DNA of 54,886 nucleotides, taken from positions 1 to 54,886 of the forward strand of contig CAAFMN010000060.1 in the NCBI GenBank assembly GCA_900764045.1, written 5' to 3'. The notes below the pieces were generated by a model. That model ran no database searches. It saw only the letters and a program-made list of their open reading frames with translations, and was not told the origin of the DNA. Shown here piece by piece: positions 42,541 to 52,031 of the stretch; within the stretch, counting starts at the first letter, position 1; each line of letters starts with the position of its first letter. Source of the DNA: Clostridia bacterium (GTDB lineage Bacteria > Bacillota > Clostridia > Lachnospirales > Bianqueaceae). The translations under genes and the position numbers were made by a program.

Positions 42541-42577
42541 ACAGGGCATACACACCCGCCGGGTGTATATGCCCTGT
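42541..42577 (-). terminator. Hairpin after the lipoprotein gene
   Basis: Stem acagggcata/tatgccctgt extended by cacaccc/gggtgta. It follows the lipoprotein stop by 15 bases; the minus-strand tail is only moderately T-rich. Confidence 0.6.
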
Positions 42578-42591
42578 TTTATTTCGCAGTC

Positions 42592-43200
42592 TTAATTCCA
42601 CTGCAGGCTCGTCAGTACCTGCGCCAGAAATTGGCTGTTTTCCTGCAACTGATAATCTACATAATGAAACTGATATAGCCTATCGCCATGCGGCACCAGT
42701 CCCACCCGTACAATCATCTGCGTTCCGTCCTCCAGCGTAAACCGGCACGCAAAGGTCAATGCCGTATTCTTACCATACCTCGCAATCGACGGACTGGACA
42801 GTACCGAAGTGGTCATATTGACCGATACAAACGCCGCCTTTATGTCGGAAAGCCCTGCCAGCATTTCCTCCAGTACAGAATCCTCTACCGTACCTTGGAA
42901 CTGCTGATAGGAGATCGCGAGGAAATTACGCGTCTTGGTCTGCCACTCCGGGCTAGCCAGACAATTGACCCATTGCACCCGATCCGTTGTTCCCAACAGC
43001 TGAAAAGGCTGTACCGCTGCGTCCTCAAACCCAGAGATATCCGCCGCGTCCCATCCCGCCTCGCAGGAAAAGGTCATGCCGGAGACCGCATATGTGGGCC
43101 AATTGGCCGGAATATCCGAACTGGCGTCTTTATATCCGCCGCAGCCCATAACTCCCGTCAGGCAAACCATGCACATAAGCACACACAGGACCTTTTTCAT
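42592..43200 (-). CDS. Small lipoprotein of unknown function
   Basis: 202 residues from the ATG at 43200, which follows GGAGGGAGG. Signal MKKVLCVLMCMVCLTGVMGC with the lipobox VMGC (Cys20), then a Gly/Ser spacer and an extracellular domain of about 170 residues with beta-strands (MIVRVGLVPHGDRLYQFHYV, TALTFACRFTLEDG). The pattern resembles PsbP/DUF-type single-domain lipoproteins that assess one ligand, but I cannot assign a family. It starts 23 bp after ileS and is read from the same T-box operon. That placement may be accidental. Confidence 0.75.
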   Translation of the reverse strand: MKKVLCVLMCMVCLTGVMGCGGYKDASSDIPANWPTYAVSGMTFSCEAGWDAADISGFEDAAVQPFQLLGTTDRVQWVNCLASPEWQTKTRNFLAISYQQFQGTVEDSVLEEMLAGLSDIKAAFVSVNMTTSVLSSPSIARYGKNTALTFACRFTLEDGTQMIVRVGLVPHGDRLYQFHYVDYQLQENSQFLAQVLTSLQWN

Positions 43201-43223
43201 AAGAATCCTCCCTCCGGCCACGT

Positions 43224-46200
43224 TTACAGGCGCTTCACGGCAAAGCTTACCTGCTCGCCGTTTACATTCCACTCCTTCGCGTACGCTCCGTCGCCCAGCT
43301 CCTTCTTACCGACCTCTTCCGCCAGCACCTCCGACGCAATCAGGGCGCTATTGGCTCCGATCAGGCTTTCCGCCTTTTCGCTGCCCGCATAATATACCAG
43401 AATATGGTCTGTCACTTCAAATCCAGCCTCTTTACGCATTGTCTGGAGCTTACTGATGACCTCGCGCACAAAGCCCTCTTCCAGAAGCTCTTCACTCAGA
43501 TTGGTATCCAGAACTACAGTCAGCTCCCCCTCTGTCTCAGCCATAAAACCAGGCTTATGAGCAGACTCAATCAGAAGGTCCGTTTCGCTAAGCACTACTT
43601 CCGTGCCGTCCAAAGTCAATACCAGATCCTTGCCGTCCTTAAGCGTATCCATCGCTTCATTTCCATCCAAAGTTGTCAGAGCCTGACGGATCTTACCCAA
43701 AAGTTTGCCGTATTTGGGTCCGACCGTCCGCAGCTGCGGCTTGAAGGTATAGGTTGTAAAGTCTCTTACATCCTGAGTAAATACAATCTCCTTGACGTTC
43801 AGCTCTTCTCGGATGATCTCGGCATATTCCTCTGTCAGCGCCGTCTTGGGCGATTTGACATACATCCGTCCGATCGGCTGACGGTTCTTGATGGCGGCGT
43901 TGTTACGGCAAGCCCGTCCTGCTACAACAATCTCCAGGACCTCCTCCATCGCATCCTCCAGCGCCGGATCAATTTTGCTCTCGTCGCATACCGGATAATC
44001 ACACAGATGCACGCTCTTGGGCGCCGCCGGATCCAGTCCAGCCACCAGATTGCGGTAGATCTGCTCGGACATAAAGGGAATCATGGGCGCCGCCAGCTTA
44101 GCAACGCTCACCAGCGCCTGATGCAGCGTCATATAGGCGTTGATCTTATCCTGCGTCATCTCCTTGCCCCAGTATCTCTCACGGCCGCGGCGTACATACC
44201 AGTTGCTCAGCTCGTCCACAAAGTCTTCCAGAACCTTGGCCGCTTCCGGAATACGGTAATTGCCCAGGTGGTCATCCACCGTGCGGATCAGCGTGTTCAG
44301 GCGGGACAGAAGCCAACGGTCCATGATGGACAGGCTCTTGTCATCCAGCGTGTACTTCGTCGGATCAAACTGATCGATCTCCGCATACAGTACATAGAAC
44401 GCATAGGTATTCCACAATGTTCCTAAGAATTTTCTCTGGCACTCAGTAACCGCTGCCTCGTAGAAGCGGCTCGGCAGCCACGGCGCGCTGTTGGTATAAA
44501 AGTACCAACGGATCGCGTCCGCGCCGAATTTATTCAGCATCTCCATGGGATCTACTGCATTTCCCTTGGATTTGCTCATCTTCTGACCGTTTTCGTCCTG
44601 CACCAGTCCCAGTACGATAACATTCTTATAAGGCGCCTGATCGAACAGCACCGTAGAAATTGCCATCAATGTATAGAACCATCCGCGGGTCTGATCCACA
44701 GCCTCGCTGATAAAGTCCGCCGGGAAGTTTTCCTTGAAGATCTCTTCATTTTCAAAAGGATAGTGCCACTGCGCAAAAGGCATGGACCCGGAATCAAACC
44801 AGCAGTCGATTACGTTGGGAACACGCTTCATCTGGCCGCCGCACTTGGGGCACTTCAGCAGGATGCGGTCCACATAAGGACGATGCAATTCGATGTTCTC
44901 CGGAACATCCTGTCCCTTTTCCTTCAGCTCGGCAATGCTTCCGATCGATTCTCTGTGTCCGCAGGAACACTCCCAGATATTCAGAGGAGTTCCCCAGTAG
45001 CGGTCGCGGGACAGACCCCAATCCACTACATTCTCCAGCCAGTCGCCGAAGCGGCGCTCACCGATGGACTTGGGAATCCAGTTTACCGTATTGTTGTTGG
45101 CAATCAAACGGTCCCTTACCTTGGTCATCGCGATGAACCAGGTGTCCTTAGCGTAATACAGTAGCGGCGTACCGCAACGCCAGCAGTGCGGATAGGAATG
45201 CGTATACCTCTGACTCTTGTAGAGCTTGCCATTCTCTTTGAGCCACTGGATGATCTCCGGATCCGCCTTCTTCACAAACGTGCCGTCCCAGTAGGTGCCG
45301 CCGGACAGATTACCCTTAGCGTCTACCATCTGTACGAACGGTAGGTCGTAATTGTGGCCTACCTTGGCATCGTCCTCACCGAAAGCCGGCGCGATATGAA
45401 CGATCCCCGTACCTTCTCCCAACGCGACATAGTCGGCGCAAGTCACATACCATGCCTTTTTCTCGGCACTGGCAAAAGGAAACAGCGGCTCATATTCCAG
45501 ATATTCCAGCTCCTTGCCGGTATAACGCTCTACCACTTCATAATCTTCGCCCAGTACAGTCTCCAGCATTCCTTCTGCCAGATAGTAATAGACGTCGCCT
45601 TGCTTGGCTTTTACATACTCCAGCACCGGATTGACGCACAGCGCGACGTTGGACGGCAATGTCCAGGGTGTCGTCGTCCAGGCCAGGAAATAGGTATTCT
45701 CCTGATTCTTGGCACGGAAGCGTACATATACGGTCTCTTCCTCTACATCCTTATATCCCTGCGCCACCTCATGGCTGGCCAGCGACGTACCGCAGCGCGG
45801 GCAATAAGGAACGATCTTATGCCCCTTATAAAGCAAGCCCTCATCCCACAGCTTCTTCAGCGCCCACCACATGGACTCAATATATTGATTGTCGTAGGTG
45901 ATGTAGGGATCCTTCATATCCGCCCAAAAGCCGACCTTATCCGAGAACTCTTCCCACATGCCCTTATACTTCCAGACGCTCTCCTTACACTTCTGGATGA
46001 ACGGCTCCATACCGTAGGTCTCAATCTGTTCCTTACCATTCAGACCCAGCGCCTTTTCTACTTCCAGTTCTACCGGCAGTCCATGCGTATCCCAACCGGC
46101 TTTACGCAGCACCTTGTTGCCCTTCATGGTCTGATACCGCGGAATCATGTCCTTGATCGCACGGGTCAGCACATGGCCGATATGCGGCCGTCCGTTTGCC

Positions 46201-46346
46201 GTCGGAGGTCCGTCATAAAACGTATAGGTCGGCGCCCCCTCACGCTGCTTGATGCTCTCTTCAAAGATGTCTTCTTTTTTCCAGAACTTCAGGACTTCTT
46301 CCTCTCGTCCTACAAAGTTCATATCAGTCGAAACCTTAGTATACAT
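43224..46346 (-). CDS. ileS: Isoleucyl-tRNA synthetase, long (eukaryotic-like) type
   Basis: 1040 residues. Charges tRNA-Ile; essential. HIGH signature at 55-58 (GRPHIGH), KMSKS in GQKMSKSKGNAVDPMEMLNK, CP1 editing domain with WTTTPWTLPSNVALCVNP, zinc-binding Cys pairs CPRCGTSLASHE, CWRCGTPL and CPKCGGQMKRV. Length and the C-terminal region (VVLDTNLSEELLEEGFVREV) place it with IleS2, the branch found in eukaryotes, archaea and some bacteria that is naturally less sensitive to mupirocin. It lies 20 bp after yebC and both are downstream of an isoleucine T-box. Confidence 0.97.
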   Translation of the reverse strand: MYTKVSTDMNFVGREEEVLKFWKKEDIFEESIKQREGAPTYTFYDGPPTANGRPHIGHVLTRAIKDMIPRYQTMKGNKVLRKAGWDTHGLPVELEVEKALGLNGKEQIETYGMEPFIQKCKESVWKYKGMWEEFSDKVGFWADMKDPYITYDNQYIESMWWALKKLWDEGLLYKGHKIVPYCPRCGTSLASHEVAQGYKDVEEETVYVRFRAKNQENTYFLAWTTTPWTLPSNVALCVNPVLEYVKAKQGDVYYYLAEGMLETVLGEDYEVVERYTGKELEYLEYEPLFPFASAEKKAWYVTCADYVALGEGTGIVHIAPAFGEDDAKVGHNYDLPFVQMVDAKGNLSGGTYWDGTFVKKADPEIIQWLKENGKLYKSQRYTHSYPHCWRCGTPLLYYAKDTWFIAMTKVRDRLIANNNTVNWIPKSIGERRFGDWLENVVDWGLSRDRYWGTPLNIWECSCGHRESIGSIAELKEKGQDVPENIELHRPYVDRILLKCPKCGGQMKRVPNVIDCWFDSGSMPFAQWHYPFENEEIFKENFPADFISEAVDQTRGWFYTLMAISTVLFDQAPYKNVIVLGLVQDENGQKMSKSKGNAVDPMEMLNKFGADAIRWYFYTNSAPWLPSRFYEAAVTECQRKFLGTLWNTYAFYVLYAEIDQFDPTKYTLDDKSLSIMDRWLLSRLNTLIRTVDDHLGNYRIPEAAKVLEDFVDELSNWYVRRGRERYWGKEMTQDKINAYMTLHQALVSVAKLAAPMIPFMSEQIYRNLVAGLDPAAPKSVHLCDYPVCDESKIDPALEDAMEEVLEIVVAGRACRNNAAIKNRQPIGRMYVKSPKTALTEEYAEIIREELNVKEIVFTQDVRDFTTYTFKPQLRTVGPKYGKLLGKIRQALTTLDGNEAMDTLKDGKDLVLTLDGTEVVLSETDLLIESAHKPGFMAETEGELTVVLDTNLSEELLEEGFVREVISKLQTMRKEAGFEVTDHILVYYAGSEKAESLIGANSALIASEVLAEEVGKKELGDGAYAKEWNVNGEQVSFAVKRL

Positions 46347-46366
46347 CCGCTTTCCTCTTTTCAGTA

Positions 46367-47098
46367 TTATTCTTCTTCGTCCCAGTTGTGCCAGACATTC
46401 TGCACATCGTCATCATCTTCCAGCGCTTCCAGAAGACGCTCCATCTTCTCCACCTGCTCCGGATCGTTGATATTGGCCATATTCTGCGGAATCATACTGA
46501 TGTCTGCTTCCAGCATCACCAGTCCCGCCTTTTCCAGGTTCTCACGCACCTCGGAGAAATTCTCCGGAGCCGTCGTGATCACGCAGGTATCTTCCTCGGA
46601 CTCCATATCCTCCGCGCCCGCGTCCAGCGCCTGCATCATCAGCTCATCCTCATCCATGCCTTCCTTAAGCTCAATGATGATCTGACCCTTCTTGTCAAAC
46701 ATATAGCTTACACAGCCGGTCGTGCCCATGTTGCCGCCATTCTTGGAAAAAGCGTGGCGCACATTGGCTGCCGTACGATTCTTATTGTCGGTCAGGCACT
46801 CCACCATGATCGCCGTACCGCCCGGCCCATAGCCTTCGTATGTGATCGCTTCATAGGTGATTCCGCTGCCCTCGCCAGCCGCCTTCTTAATGCTGCGGCT
46901 GATCGTATCATTCGGCATATTGTTGGCCTTACACTTGGCAATAACGTCTCTCAGCTTGCTGTTGGCTTCCGGCGTCGCGCCGCCTTCCTTGACCGCTACC
47001 GCAATCTCACGGCCCAGCTTGGTAAAGATCTTACCCCTGGCAGCGTCGGTCTTTTCCTTCTTATGCTTGATGTTTGCGAATTTTGAATGTCCTGACAT
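46367..47098 (-). CDS. yebC: YebC/PmpR-family protein
   Basis: 243 residues from the ATG at 47098, the family start MSGHSKFANIKHKKEKTDAA, with GAGGAGAGG upstream. The longer open frame reads into the T-box leader and should be ignored. Three-domain YebC fold: KIFTKLGREIAVAVKEGGAT, ANNMPNDTISRSIKKAAGEG, GGTAIMVECLTDNKNRTAAN, and a Glu/Asp-rich C-terminus. Long annotated as a transcription regulator; recent work links YebC-type proteins to relief of ribosome stalling at proline stretches. First gene behind the isoleucine T-box, so its expression rises with uncharged tRNA-Ile. Confidence 0.95.
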   Translation of the reverse strand: MSGHSKFANIKHKKEKTDAARGKIFTKLGREIAVAVKEGGATPEANSKLRDVIAKCKANNMPNDTISRSIKKAAGEGSGITYEAITYEGYGPGGTAIMVECLTDNKNRTAANVRHAFSKNGGNMGTTGCVSYMFDKKGQIIIELKEGMDEDELMMQALDAGAEDMESEEDTCVITTAPENFSEVRENLEKAGLVMLEADISMIPQNMANINDPEQVEKMERLLEALEDDDDVQNVWHNWDEEE

Positions 47099-47123
47099 GG
47101 TTTCCTCTCCTCTGATAAATAAT

Positions 47124-47384
47124 AAAAGCTCCCGTCTGTCTAAGGACGAGAGCCTGTGCTCCGTGTTACCACCTAGCTTTACCGGCGCCTTGCAGCGCTG
47201 GCCTCCGCGGGTATCCCTACCCATCCGCTGTAACGGGCGGCCCCGACGCAGTCTCCTGGAATCATTCGATGCGCAGCTCCGAGATGATCTTCGCGTTCAG
47301 CACCGCTCTCCCTTACACCATCCGGAAGCTCTCTACGCCGGTAGTCTGACCGCTACTCTTCTCTTCATAGCTCATAGCATTCTC
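47124..47384 (-). promoter_or_regulatory. T-box leader with isoleucine specifier
   Basis: On the minus strand Stem I runs from about 47380 to 47270 with the AGAGAG and GGATGGTG elements. The specifier region reads GAAG-ATC-ATC-TC (47292-47281), with ATC at 47288-47286 as the isoleucine codon. The T-box AGGTGGTAACACGG is at about 47174-47161; its TGGT (47171-47168) pairs with the tRNA ACCA end with discriminator A, as in tRNA-Ile. The terminator stem gctctcgtc (47153-47145)/gacgggagc (47136-47128) is followed by tttt. Uncharged tRNA-Ile should favour read-through into yebC-ileS. Confidence 0.9.
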
Positions 47385-47385
47385 T

Positions 47386-47414
47386 ATTCTACCGTAATAA
47401 AAGTGGCCTGTCAA
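47386..47414 (-). promoter_or_regulatory. Promoter of the T-box/yebC/ileS operon
   Basis: Perfect TTGACA at 47414-47409, 17-bp spacer, TAGAAT at 47391-47386. Confidence 0.85.
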
Positions 47415-47437
47415 GAGTTTTTTTCACCAGTTCTTTC

Positions 47438-47728
47438 TTATATACAGAAGGATTTTTCTACATGGGTGCTTACTACATACTGTTCCTTCAATTCCCGCAG
47501 CGCTGCCATATGCAGCTGCTTCACATGCTCCGCCTGATGCCCTTCGCTCTCCCATTTTTCTACCAGCAGCAGCTCATCCTCATTTCGAACCGAACGGTAA
47601 TATTCATACCGGATACATCCGGCCTCACGCTCTACCTTCTCCTGAATTCCCAGAGATTCGATCTCCTTCAGAAATGCTTCACGCATCCCTGGTTTCGCTA
47701 TATAAGAAACACATAATACCATGTTCAT
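47438..47728 (-). CDS. ABM-domain protein (putative quinol monooxygenase, YgiN-like)
   Basis: 96 residues, a single antibiotic-biosynthesis-monooxygenase fold: VSYIAKPGMREAFLKEIESL, the central GCIRYEYYRSVRNEDELLLVEKW segment and HVKQLHMAALRELKE. Such dimeric ferredoxin-like proteins handle quinones or reactive small molecules, often with a stress role. Exact activity cannot be told. It overlaps the yigZ stop by 4 bp, so the two are translated together. Confidence 0.87.
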   Translation of the reverse strand: MNMVLCVSYIAKPGMREAFLKEIESLGIQEKVEREAGCIRYEYYRSVRNEDELLLVEKWESEGHQAEHVKQLHMAALRELKEQYVVSTHVEKSFCI

Positions 47729-48393
47729 CCTTGTTCTTCCTCCTGTTCATAATAATGCCATACTCCATCCTTCTGGGCCGCCAGCACACTGCCCTGTTCC
47801 TCCGGGGACAGTCTGCCGTCGCTAAGATCTGCCAGTGCCTTCAGGAAGACGTCCCGCTCGTCTTTCGGAATGAGCAGATCCATGCCGACCTGCGTCGCGT
47901 AATCTGTATTCAGGATCGTCCATCCGGCATTGGCCGCACTGTACTGCATCTTGCCCAGCATCGTGTAATCCATATCGATATGATACCGCAGATATGTCTC
48001 CTTACAGATGATTCCGGCTTCTGCAATGCCTGCCTGCGCCGCCGCGGAATACGCCCGCACCAGCCCGCCGGTTCCCAGCAGCGTCCCTCCAAAGTATCTT
48101 GTTACGACCACACACACATTATACAGCTCTTCCTTGCGCAGCACGGACAGGATGGGCATCCCCGCCGTATGCACCGGTTCTCCGTCGTCGCTGAAGCGTT
48201 CCACGGTCTTGCTCAGTCCGATTCTGTAAGCATATACATTATGGCTGGCATCCCAATACTTTTTCCTGAGTTCTGCCAGGAATGCCTCTGCCTCTTCTTC
48301 TTTCTCCACCGGCAGAACCGTTGCGATAAAACGGGACTTTTTTTCAACGATCTCCGCTTCTGCCCTTTCATATACGGTCTTGAAGGCTTTCAC
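47725..48393 (-). CDS. yigZ: YigZ/IMPACT-family protein
   Basis: 222 residues. N-terminal IMPACT domain with the motifs EIVEKKSRFIATVLPV, HNVYAYRIG, RFSDDGEPVHTAGMPIL and VVVTRYFGGTLLGTGGLVRAY; C-terminal DUF1949-type ferredoxin-like domain (about 140-205, LRYHIDMDYTMLGKMQYSAA). Eukaryotic IMPACT inhibits GCN2; the bacterial role is uncertain, with ribosome or nucleic-acid binding suspected. ATG at 48393 with its own promoter. Confidence 0.93.
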   Translation of the reverse strand: MKAFKTVYERAEAEIVEKKSRFIATVLPVEKEEEAEAFLAELRKKYWDASHNVYAYRIGLSKTVERFSDDGEPVHTAGMPILSVLRKEELYNVCVVVTRYFGGTLLGTGGLVRAYSAAAQAGIAEAGIICKETYLRYHIDMDYTMLGKMQYSAANAGWTILNTDYATQVGMDLLIPKDERDVFLKALADLSDGRLSPEEQGSVLAAQKDGVWHYYEQEEEQG

Positions 48394-48417
48394 CGCTCCA
48401 CCCCTTTCTCGTATATT

Positions 48418-48446
48418 ATCATAACAAAAGCATCGCCAGGATGCAA
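48418..48446 (-). promoter_or_regulatory. Promoter of yigZ and the ABM gene
   Basis: TTGCAT at 48446-48441, 17-bp spacer, TATGAT at 48423-48418. Confidence 0.62.
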
Positions 48447-48459
48447 GCGGTTTCTTGTG

Positions 48460-49101
48460 TTATTGTGTAAAGATCAGCGGAATATCCCCGGAAAACGTAC
48501 GGTCCACCAGGACAAATTGTCTGGAGGAGGTCATGATCTCGCTCATCAGCGGCGCCGACACTTGAATCACAAACTGCAGATCCAGCCACACCCTATGATT
48601 GACCTGATTGATGCCTACCGCCTCAAAAGCACGGTCGTAGCTGATATCCGCATTGCCGATCAACCGAACCCGGACCGGAATATCCGGCCACCATCCTACA
48701 AAAACCGAATCCCCAAAGGCCGCTCCTGCCGGTACATAAAATATCAGCGAATCATGCTCCTCAAAATACTGATCCATCGCCGACAGAATCTGAACCGACA
48801 GGCGTCCGATCTCCAACGCGTCGATTCCGCAGGCAACCATCTTGCCCTGGTCATCATAATAATATCGGAGGAGCTCCTCTGAGCCTTTTTCATATCCCTG
48901 CAGACTCTGACGCAGCGCCTCATTGGCAATTGTGCTCATCAGCGAATCCGCGTTCATCCGCGCATAAGCCATTACGGATGGCTTCAGATTCTGATACAGA
49001 ATAAAAAGCAGACTCAGCAGTAGGAATACAAGTATCCAAAGCCTCCAGTGTTTCTTAAGATTTTCTTTCGGACGCCGTCCATATCCCCTCTTTTTTCTCA
49101 T
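48460..49101 (-). CDS. yunB: Sporulation protein YunB
   Basis: 213 residues. A basic N-terminus and one membrane helix (about 20-40, HWRLWILVFLLLSLLFILYQ) anchor a domain with family motifs: ANEALRQSLQGYEKGSEELL, GIDALEIGRLSVQILSAMDQ, FYVPAGAAFGDSVFVGWWPD (G-x-x-x-G-x-x-x-F) and VNHRVWLDLQFVIQVSAPLM. YunB is a mother-cell (sigma-E) protein needed for normal spore formation in Bacillus. With the SleL-like hydrolase it is the best evidence here that the organism sporulates. Divergent from the PBP gene. Confidence 0.9.
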   Translation of the reverse strand: MRKKRGYGRRPKENLKKHWRLWILVFLLLSLLFILYQNLKPSVMAYARMNADSLMSTIANEALRQSLQGYEKGSEELLRYYYDDQGKMVACGIDALEIGRLSVQILSAMDQYFEEHDSLIFYVPAGAAFGDSVFVGWWPDIPVRVRLIGNADISYDRAFEAVGINQVNHRVWLDLQFVIQVSAPLMSEIMTSSRQFVLVDRTFSGDIPLIFTQ

Positions 49102-49156
49102 AAATAGGCCCTTTCTGCTTTCTTCGTAAAATTAACATTTAAATTGTAAGAAGGTC

Positions 49157-49185
49157 TTTTCAGAATTCATATTTCTTGGTATAAT
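49157..49185 (+). promoter_or_regulatory. Promoter of the PBP gene
   Basis: TTTTCA at 49157-49162, 17-bp spacer, perfect TATAAT at 49180-49185. Confidence 0.6.
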
Positions 49186-49241
49186 ATGTTGTATGCTGAT
49201 ATCATTCTCCCGATGATACCGGCTTATTAAAGGAGGTAATT

Positions 49242-51965
49242 ATGGATTACGGTAAACAGGCAAACCAGCGTAAGCGTTTCCAAAAAGAAGTGGATCAGCA
49301 GCGTCTGGTTTCTAAGATTTGGCTGAATATCCTGCGGATCGCCTGCATCGCCATTCTGGCTGCGGTCTTTATCGTAGCCGGTGTACTATTGGGCGGTTTT
49401 ATGGGCATTATTGACGCGGCCCCGGTGCGGGATAGCTATGAGATCGAAGATTTCACATCCTATATCTACGATAAAGACGGGAATCTGATGACACCGATCT
49501 ACACCTCAGTCATGCGTTCTGAGGCCTCGATCGATGACATCCCCCTGCATATGCAGCATGCGGTTGTCGCGATTGAGGACTCCCGTTTTTATCAGCACAA
49601 CGGTATCGATATCGAGGGTATTCTGCGTTCCGGCGTCCTGATCTTTCAGGGCGGCGACCTTCAGGGCGGAAGTACCATCACGCAGCAGGTTATCAAGAAC
49701 CTGGCCCTTTCTGCCGATACGGCCATGACACGTAAGATCCAGGAGTGGTACATGGCGCTGCAGTATGAATACCAGCTTACACAGGAGATGGGACAGGCCG
49801 CCGCTAAGCAGCATATTCTGGAGACCTATCTGAACTATGTCAACTTCGGTAACGGCAACTACGGTGTACAGTCCGCTTCCCGTTTTTATTTCAACAAAAA
49901 TGTCGGCGACATCTCGATTGCCGAGGCCGCGGTTCTGGCAGGCGTTCTGAACGCTCCTTCCTATTATGATCCCGTAACTGAGCAAAAGGCCTGCCGAGAG
50001 CGTCAGCATCTGGTTCTGAAGGCCATGTACGATCAGGGCTATATCACAGAATCCGAGTATAACGCCGCGCTGCGGGAAGATGTATTCGGCCTGATTACTA
50101 AGAATACCCAGTCTTCTCCTGACGATCCGGAAGAGGAGGACTCCAGCGTACATTATACATTCTTCCAGGAGGCTGCTATCAGCCAGGTTCAGGAAGACCT
50201 GATGAAGTTCTATAACATGAGCGAAGAGGAAGCTATCCAGAAGGTCTACCACGGCGGATTGCAGATCCATCTGACCCAGGAGCAGTATATTCAGGACGCG
50301 ATTGACTATTACGTAGACAACATGACTACGCTTTTCAACCGTGTACCGACCTATTATCAGCTCAATTACGCTTTAAGTATCTATACCGAAGACCGAACCT
50401 CTTATGACAATTTCGGATTGTATAATCTTCTGTATGACACTGAGGACGAAGCCAATTACGCAGTGGAATCCTACCGCGGCGAAAAGCTCACTCAGTATGG
50501 GCTGACCGTTGAGGATACCGACCGGTACGCCGAGTCTGTCACTCTGACACTAGAACCGCAGCTCAGCATCATAATCATGGATCCTTCTACCGGTCAGGTG
50601 GTAGGCATGAGTGCCGGACGCGGTGAAAAGACGGTCGATATGGCGCTGAACCGCGCGACAGATTCTACCAGACAGCCTGGTTCCACCTTTAAGGTATTGT
50701 CTGCTTTCGCTCCGGCTCTGGACGGCGCCGGACGCACTGCCGCCACCGCTTATGATGATGTTCCTCTGAACCCCGAAGAAACGGGCGGCTGGTCTCCCTA
50801 CAACTGGTGGAGCCGCAATCTGTATTTTGGTTTTGCTACCATCCGCCAGGGTATCGCGAACTCGATGAACCTGATCGCCGCACGCTGCATCATGGATATC
50901 GGTCCCGATCTGGCTTATGAATATGTTACTGAACACTTCGGAATCACTTCTCTGGTCGGCCGCACCTCGGATTCTGACGGTGATGTGACCGCTACCATGG
51001 CGCTGGGCGGACTGGTCAACGGTGTAACCAACCTTGAACTGGCCAATGCCTTCGCTTCCATCGCCAATTCCGGAACGTACATCAAGGCAAGCTTTTACAC
51101 CAAAGTCTATGACCATAACGGCAATCTTCTACTGGATAAAACACCGGAAGGTTCTCAGGTTGAGAGCCATCAGGCGCTCTCTGAGCAGAACGCGTGGATT
51201 GTAGAAAACATGATGCGAAGCGCTGTCCGCGGCGGCAGCGGTCTGGGATATGAGACGGCGACCAACCTGCGCATCTCCGACGGTACTCCGATTGCCGCCA
51301 AAACTGGTACAACCAACGACTCCGCTGACTTCTGGCTGGTCGGCTGGACGCCCCGGTACCTCTTCTCACTCTGGCAGGGATACGATATGATTCGTTATAC
51401 CGGTGATTACGGTTCCCTGACCACGCGATACAATTCTGACGACCGTGACACCTTCTTCAATGGAATCATGAACGCGGTACACGAGAATCTGGAATACAGC
51501 ACCTTCGAGGATCCCCCGGAGGGCATCACTACCGCGACCGTCTGCAGCAAGTCCGGACTCTTAGCCACCGGCTCCTGCGGAAGCTACGCTTATACAGAAT
51601 ACTTTGTAGAAGGAACCGTTCCCGGCAGCTACTGCAATGTGCATGTTTCCGGAGAGCGCTGCACCGTCTCCGGTCTGGCGCCCAATCCGGACGGTACCTG
51701 CACGACAGAACCTGTCTACGGTGTACGCCGAAGTTATGATCTGGCTGAGCTGGAAAAGATCCTGGAAGTCCGCGAACCCAATATGGGCTTTAAGGCGAGC
51801 TATGTTCGGGATTATGTACCCAGCACTTTCAGCGGCGATGAGGTCTGCCCCGGAGGTCATAAGACTGAGAATTCCGGTGAGGACAGCTCTGGTGATAATT
51901 CCGGAGATAATTCTTCCGGCGGCAATCCCAGCGGAGAAAACTCTTCCGGAGACGCCGGACAATAA
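49242..51965 (+). CDS. Class A penicillin-binding protein (PBP1A-like)
   Basis: 907 residues, bifunctional wall synthase. Short basic cytoplasmic tail, membrane helix at about 29-56, glycosyltransferase GT51 domain (catalytic Glu112 in EDSRFYQHNG, GGSTITQQVIKN, and the ETYLNYVNFGNGNYGVQSAS block), then transpeptidase with Ser481-x-x-Lys484 (PGSTFK), Ser541-x-Asn543 (SMN) and Lys687-Thr-Gly-Thr (KTGT). The last 40 residues are a disordered Ser/Gly/Asn/Asp tail (about 865-907, units like SSGDNSGD), common in Firmicute PBPs. ATG at 49242 with AAGGAGG. Single-gene unit ended by a strong terminator. Confidence 0.94.
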   Translation: MDYGKQANQRKRFQKEVDQQRLVSKIWLNILRIACIAILAAVFIVAGVLLGGFMGIIDAAPVRDSYEIEDFTSYIYDKDGNLMTPIYTSVMRSEASIDDIPLHMQHAVVAIEDSRFYQHNGIDIEGILRSGVLIFQGGDLQGGSTITQQVIKNLALSADTAMTRKIQEWYMALQYEYQLTQEMGQAAAKQHILETYLNYVNFGNGNYGVQSASRFYFNKNVGDISIAEAAVLAGVLNAPSYYDPVTEQKACRERQHLVLKAMYDQGYITESEYNAALREDVFGLITKNTQSSPDDPEEEDSSVHYTFFQEAAISQVQEDLMKFYNMSEEEAIQKVYHGGLQIHLTQEQYIQDAIDYYVDNMTTLFNRVPTYYQLNYALSIYTEDRTSYDNFGLYNLLYDTEDEANYAVESYRGEKLTQYGLTVEDTDRYAESVTLTLEPQLSIIIMDPSTGQVVGMSAGRGEKTVDMALNRATDSTRQPGSTFKVLSAFAPALDGAGRTAATAYDDVPLNPEETGGWSPYNWWSRNLYFGFATIRQGIANSMNLIAARCIMDIGPDLAYEYVTEHFGITSLVGRTSDSDGDVTATMALGGLVNGVTNLELANAFASIANSGTYIKASFYTKVYDHNGNLLLDKTPEGSQVESHQALSEQNAWIVENMMRSAVRGGSGLGYETATNLRISDGTPIAAKTGTTNDSADFWLVGWTPRYLFSLWQGYDMIRYTGDYGSLTTRYNSDDRDTFFNGIMNAVHENLEYSTFEDPPEGITTATVCSKSGLLATGSCGSYAYTEYFVEGTVPGSYCNVHVSGERCTVSGLAPNPDGTCTTEPVYGVRRSYDLAELEKILEVREPNMGFKASYVRDYVPSTFSGDEVCPGGHKTENSGEDSSGDNSGDNSSGGNPSGENSSGDAGQ

Positions 51966-51979
51966 AACTCAGACCTTTT

Positions 51980-52010
51980 CAGGACTCCAGAAATGGAGTC
52001 CTGTTTTTCT
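51980..52010 (+). terminator. Terminator of the PBP gene
   Basis: Perfect 10-bp stem caggactcca/tggagtcctg with GAAA loop, then tttttct. Confidence 0.93.
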
Positions 52011-52031
52011 GTCCATAATCTACCGAAAACG

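Noticed and set aside
45354..46685. Rightward 443-codon frame across ileS and yebC
   Set aside because: Antisense to two well-identified genes; no start signal.
47099..47224. N-terminal extension of YebC
   Set aside because: It is T-box and terminator sequence; YebC proteins start MSGHSKF at 47098.
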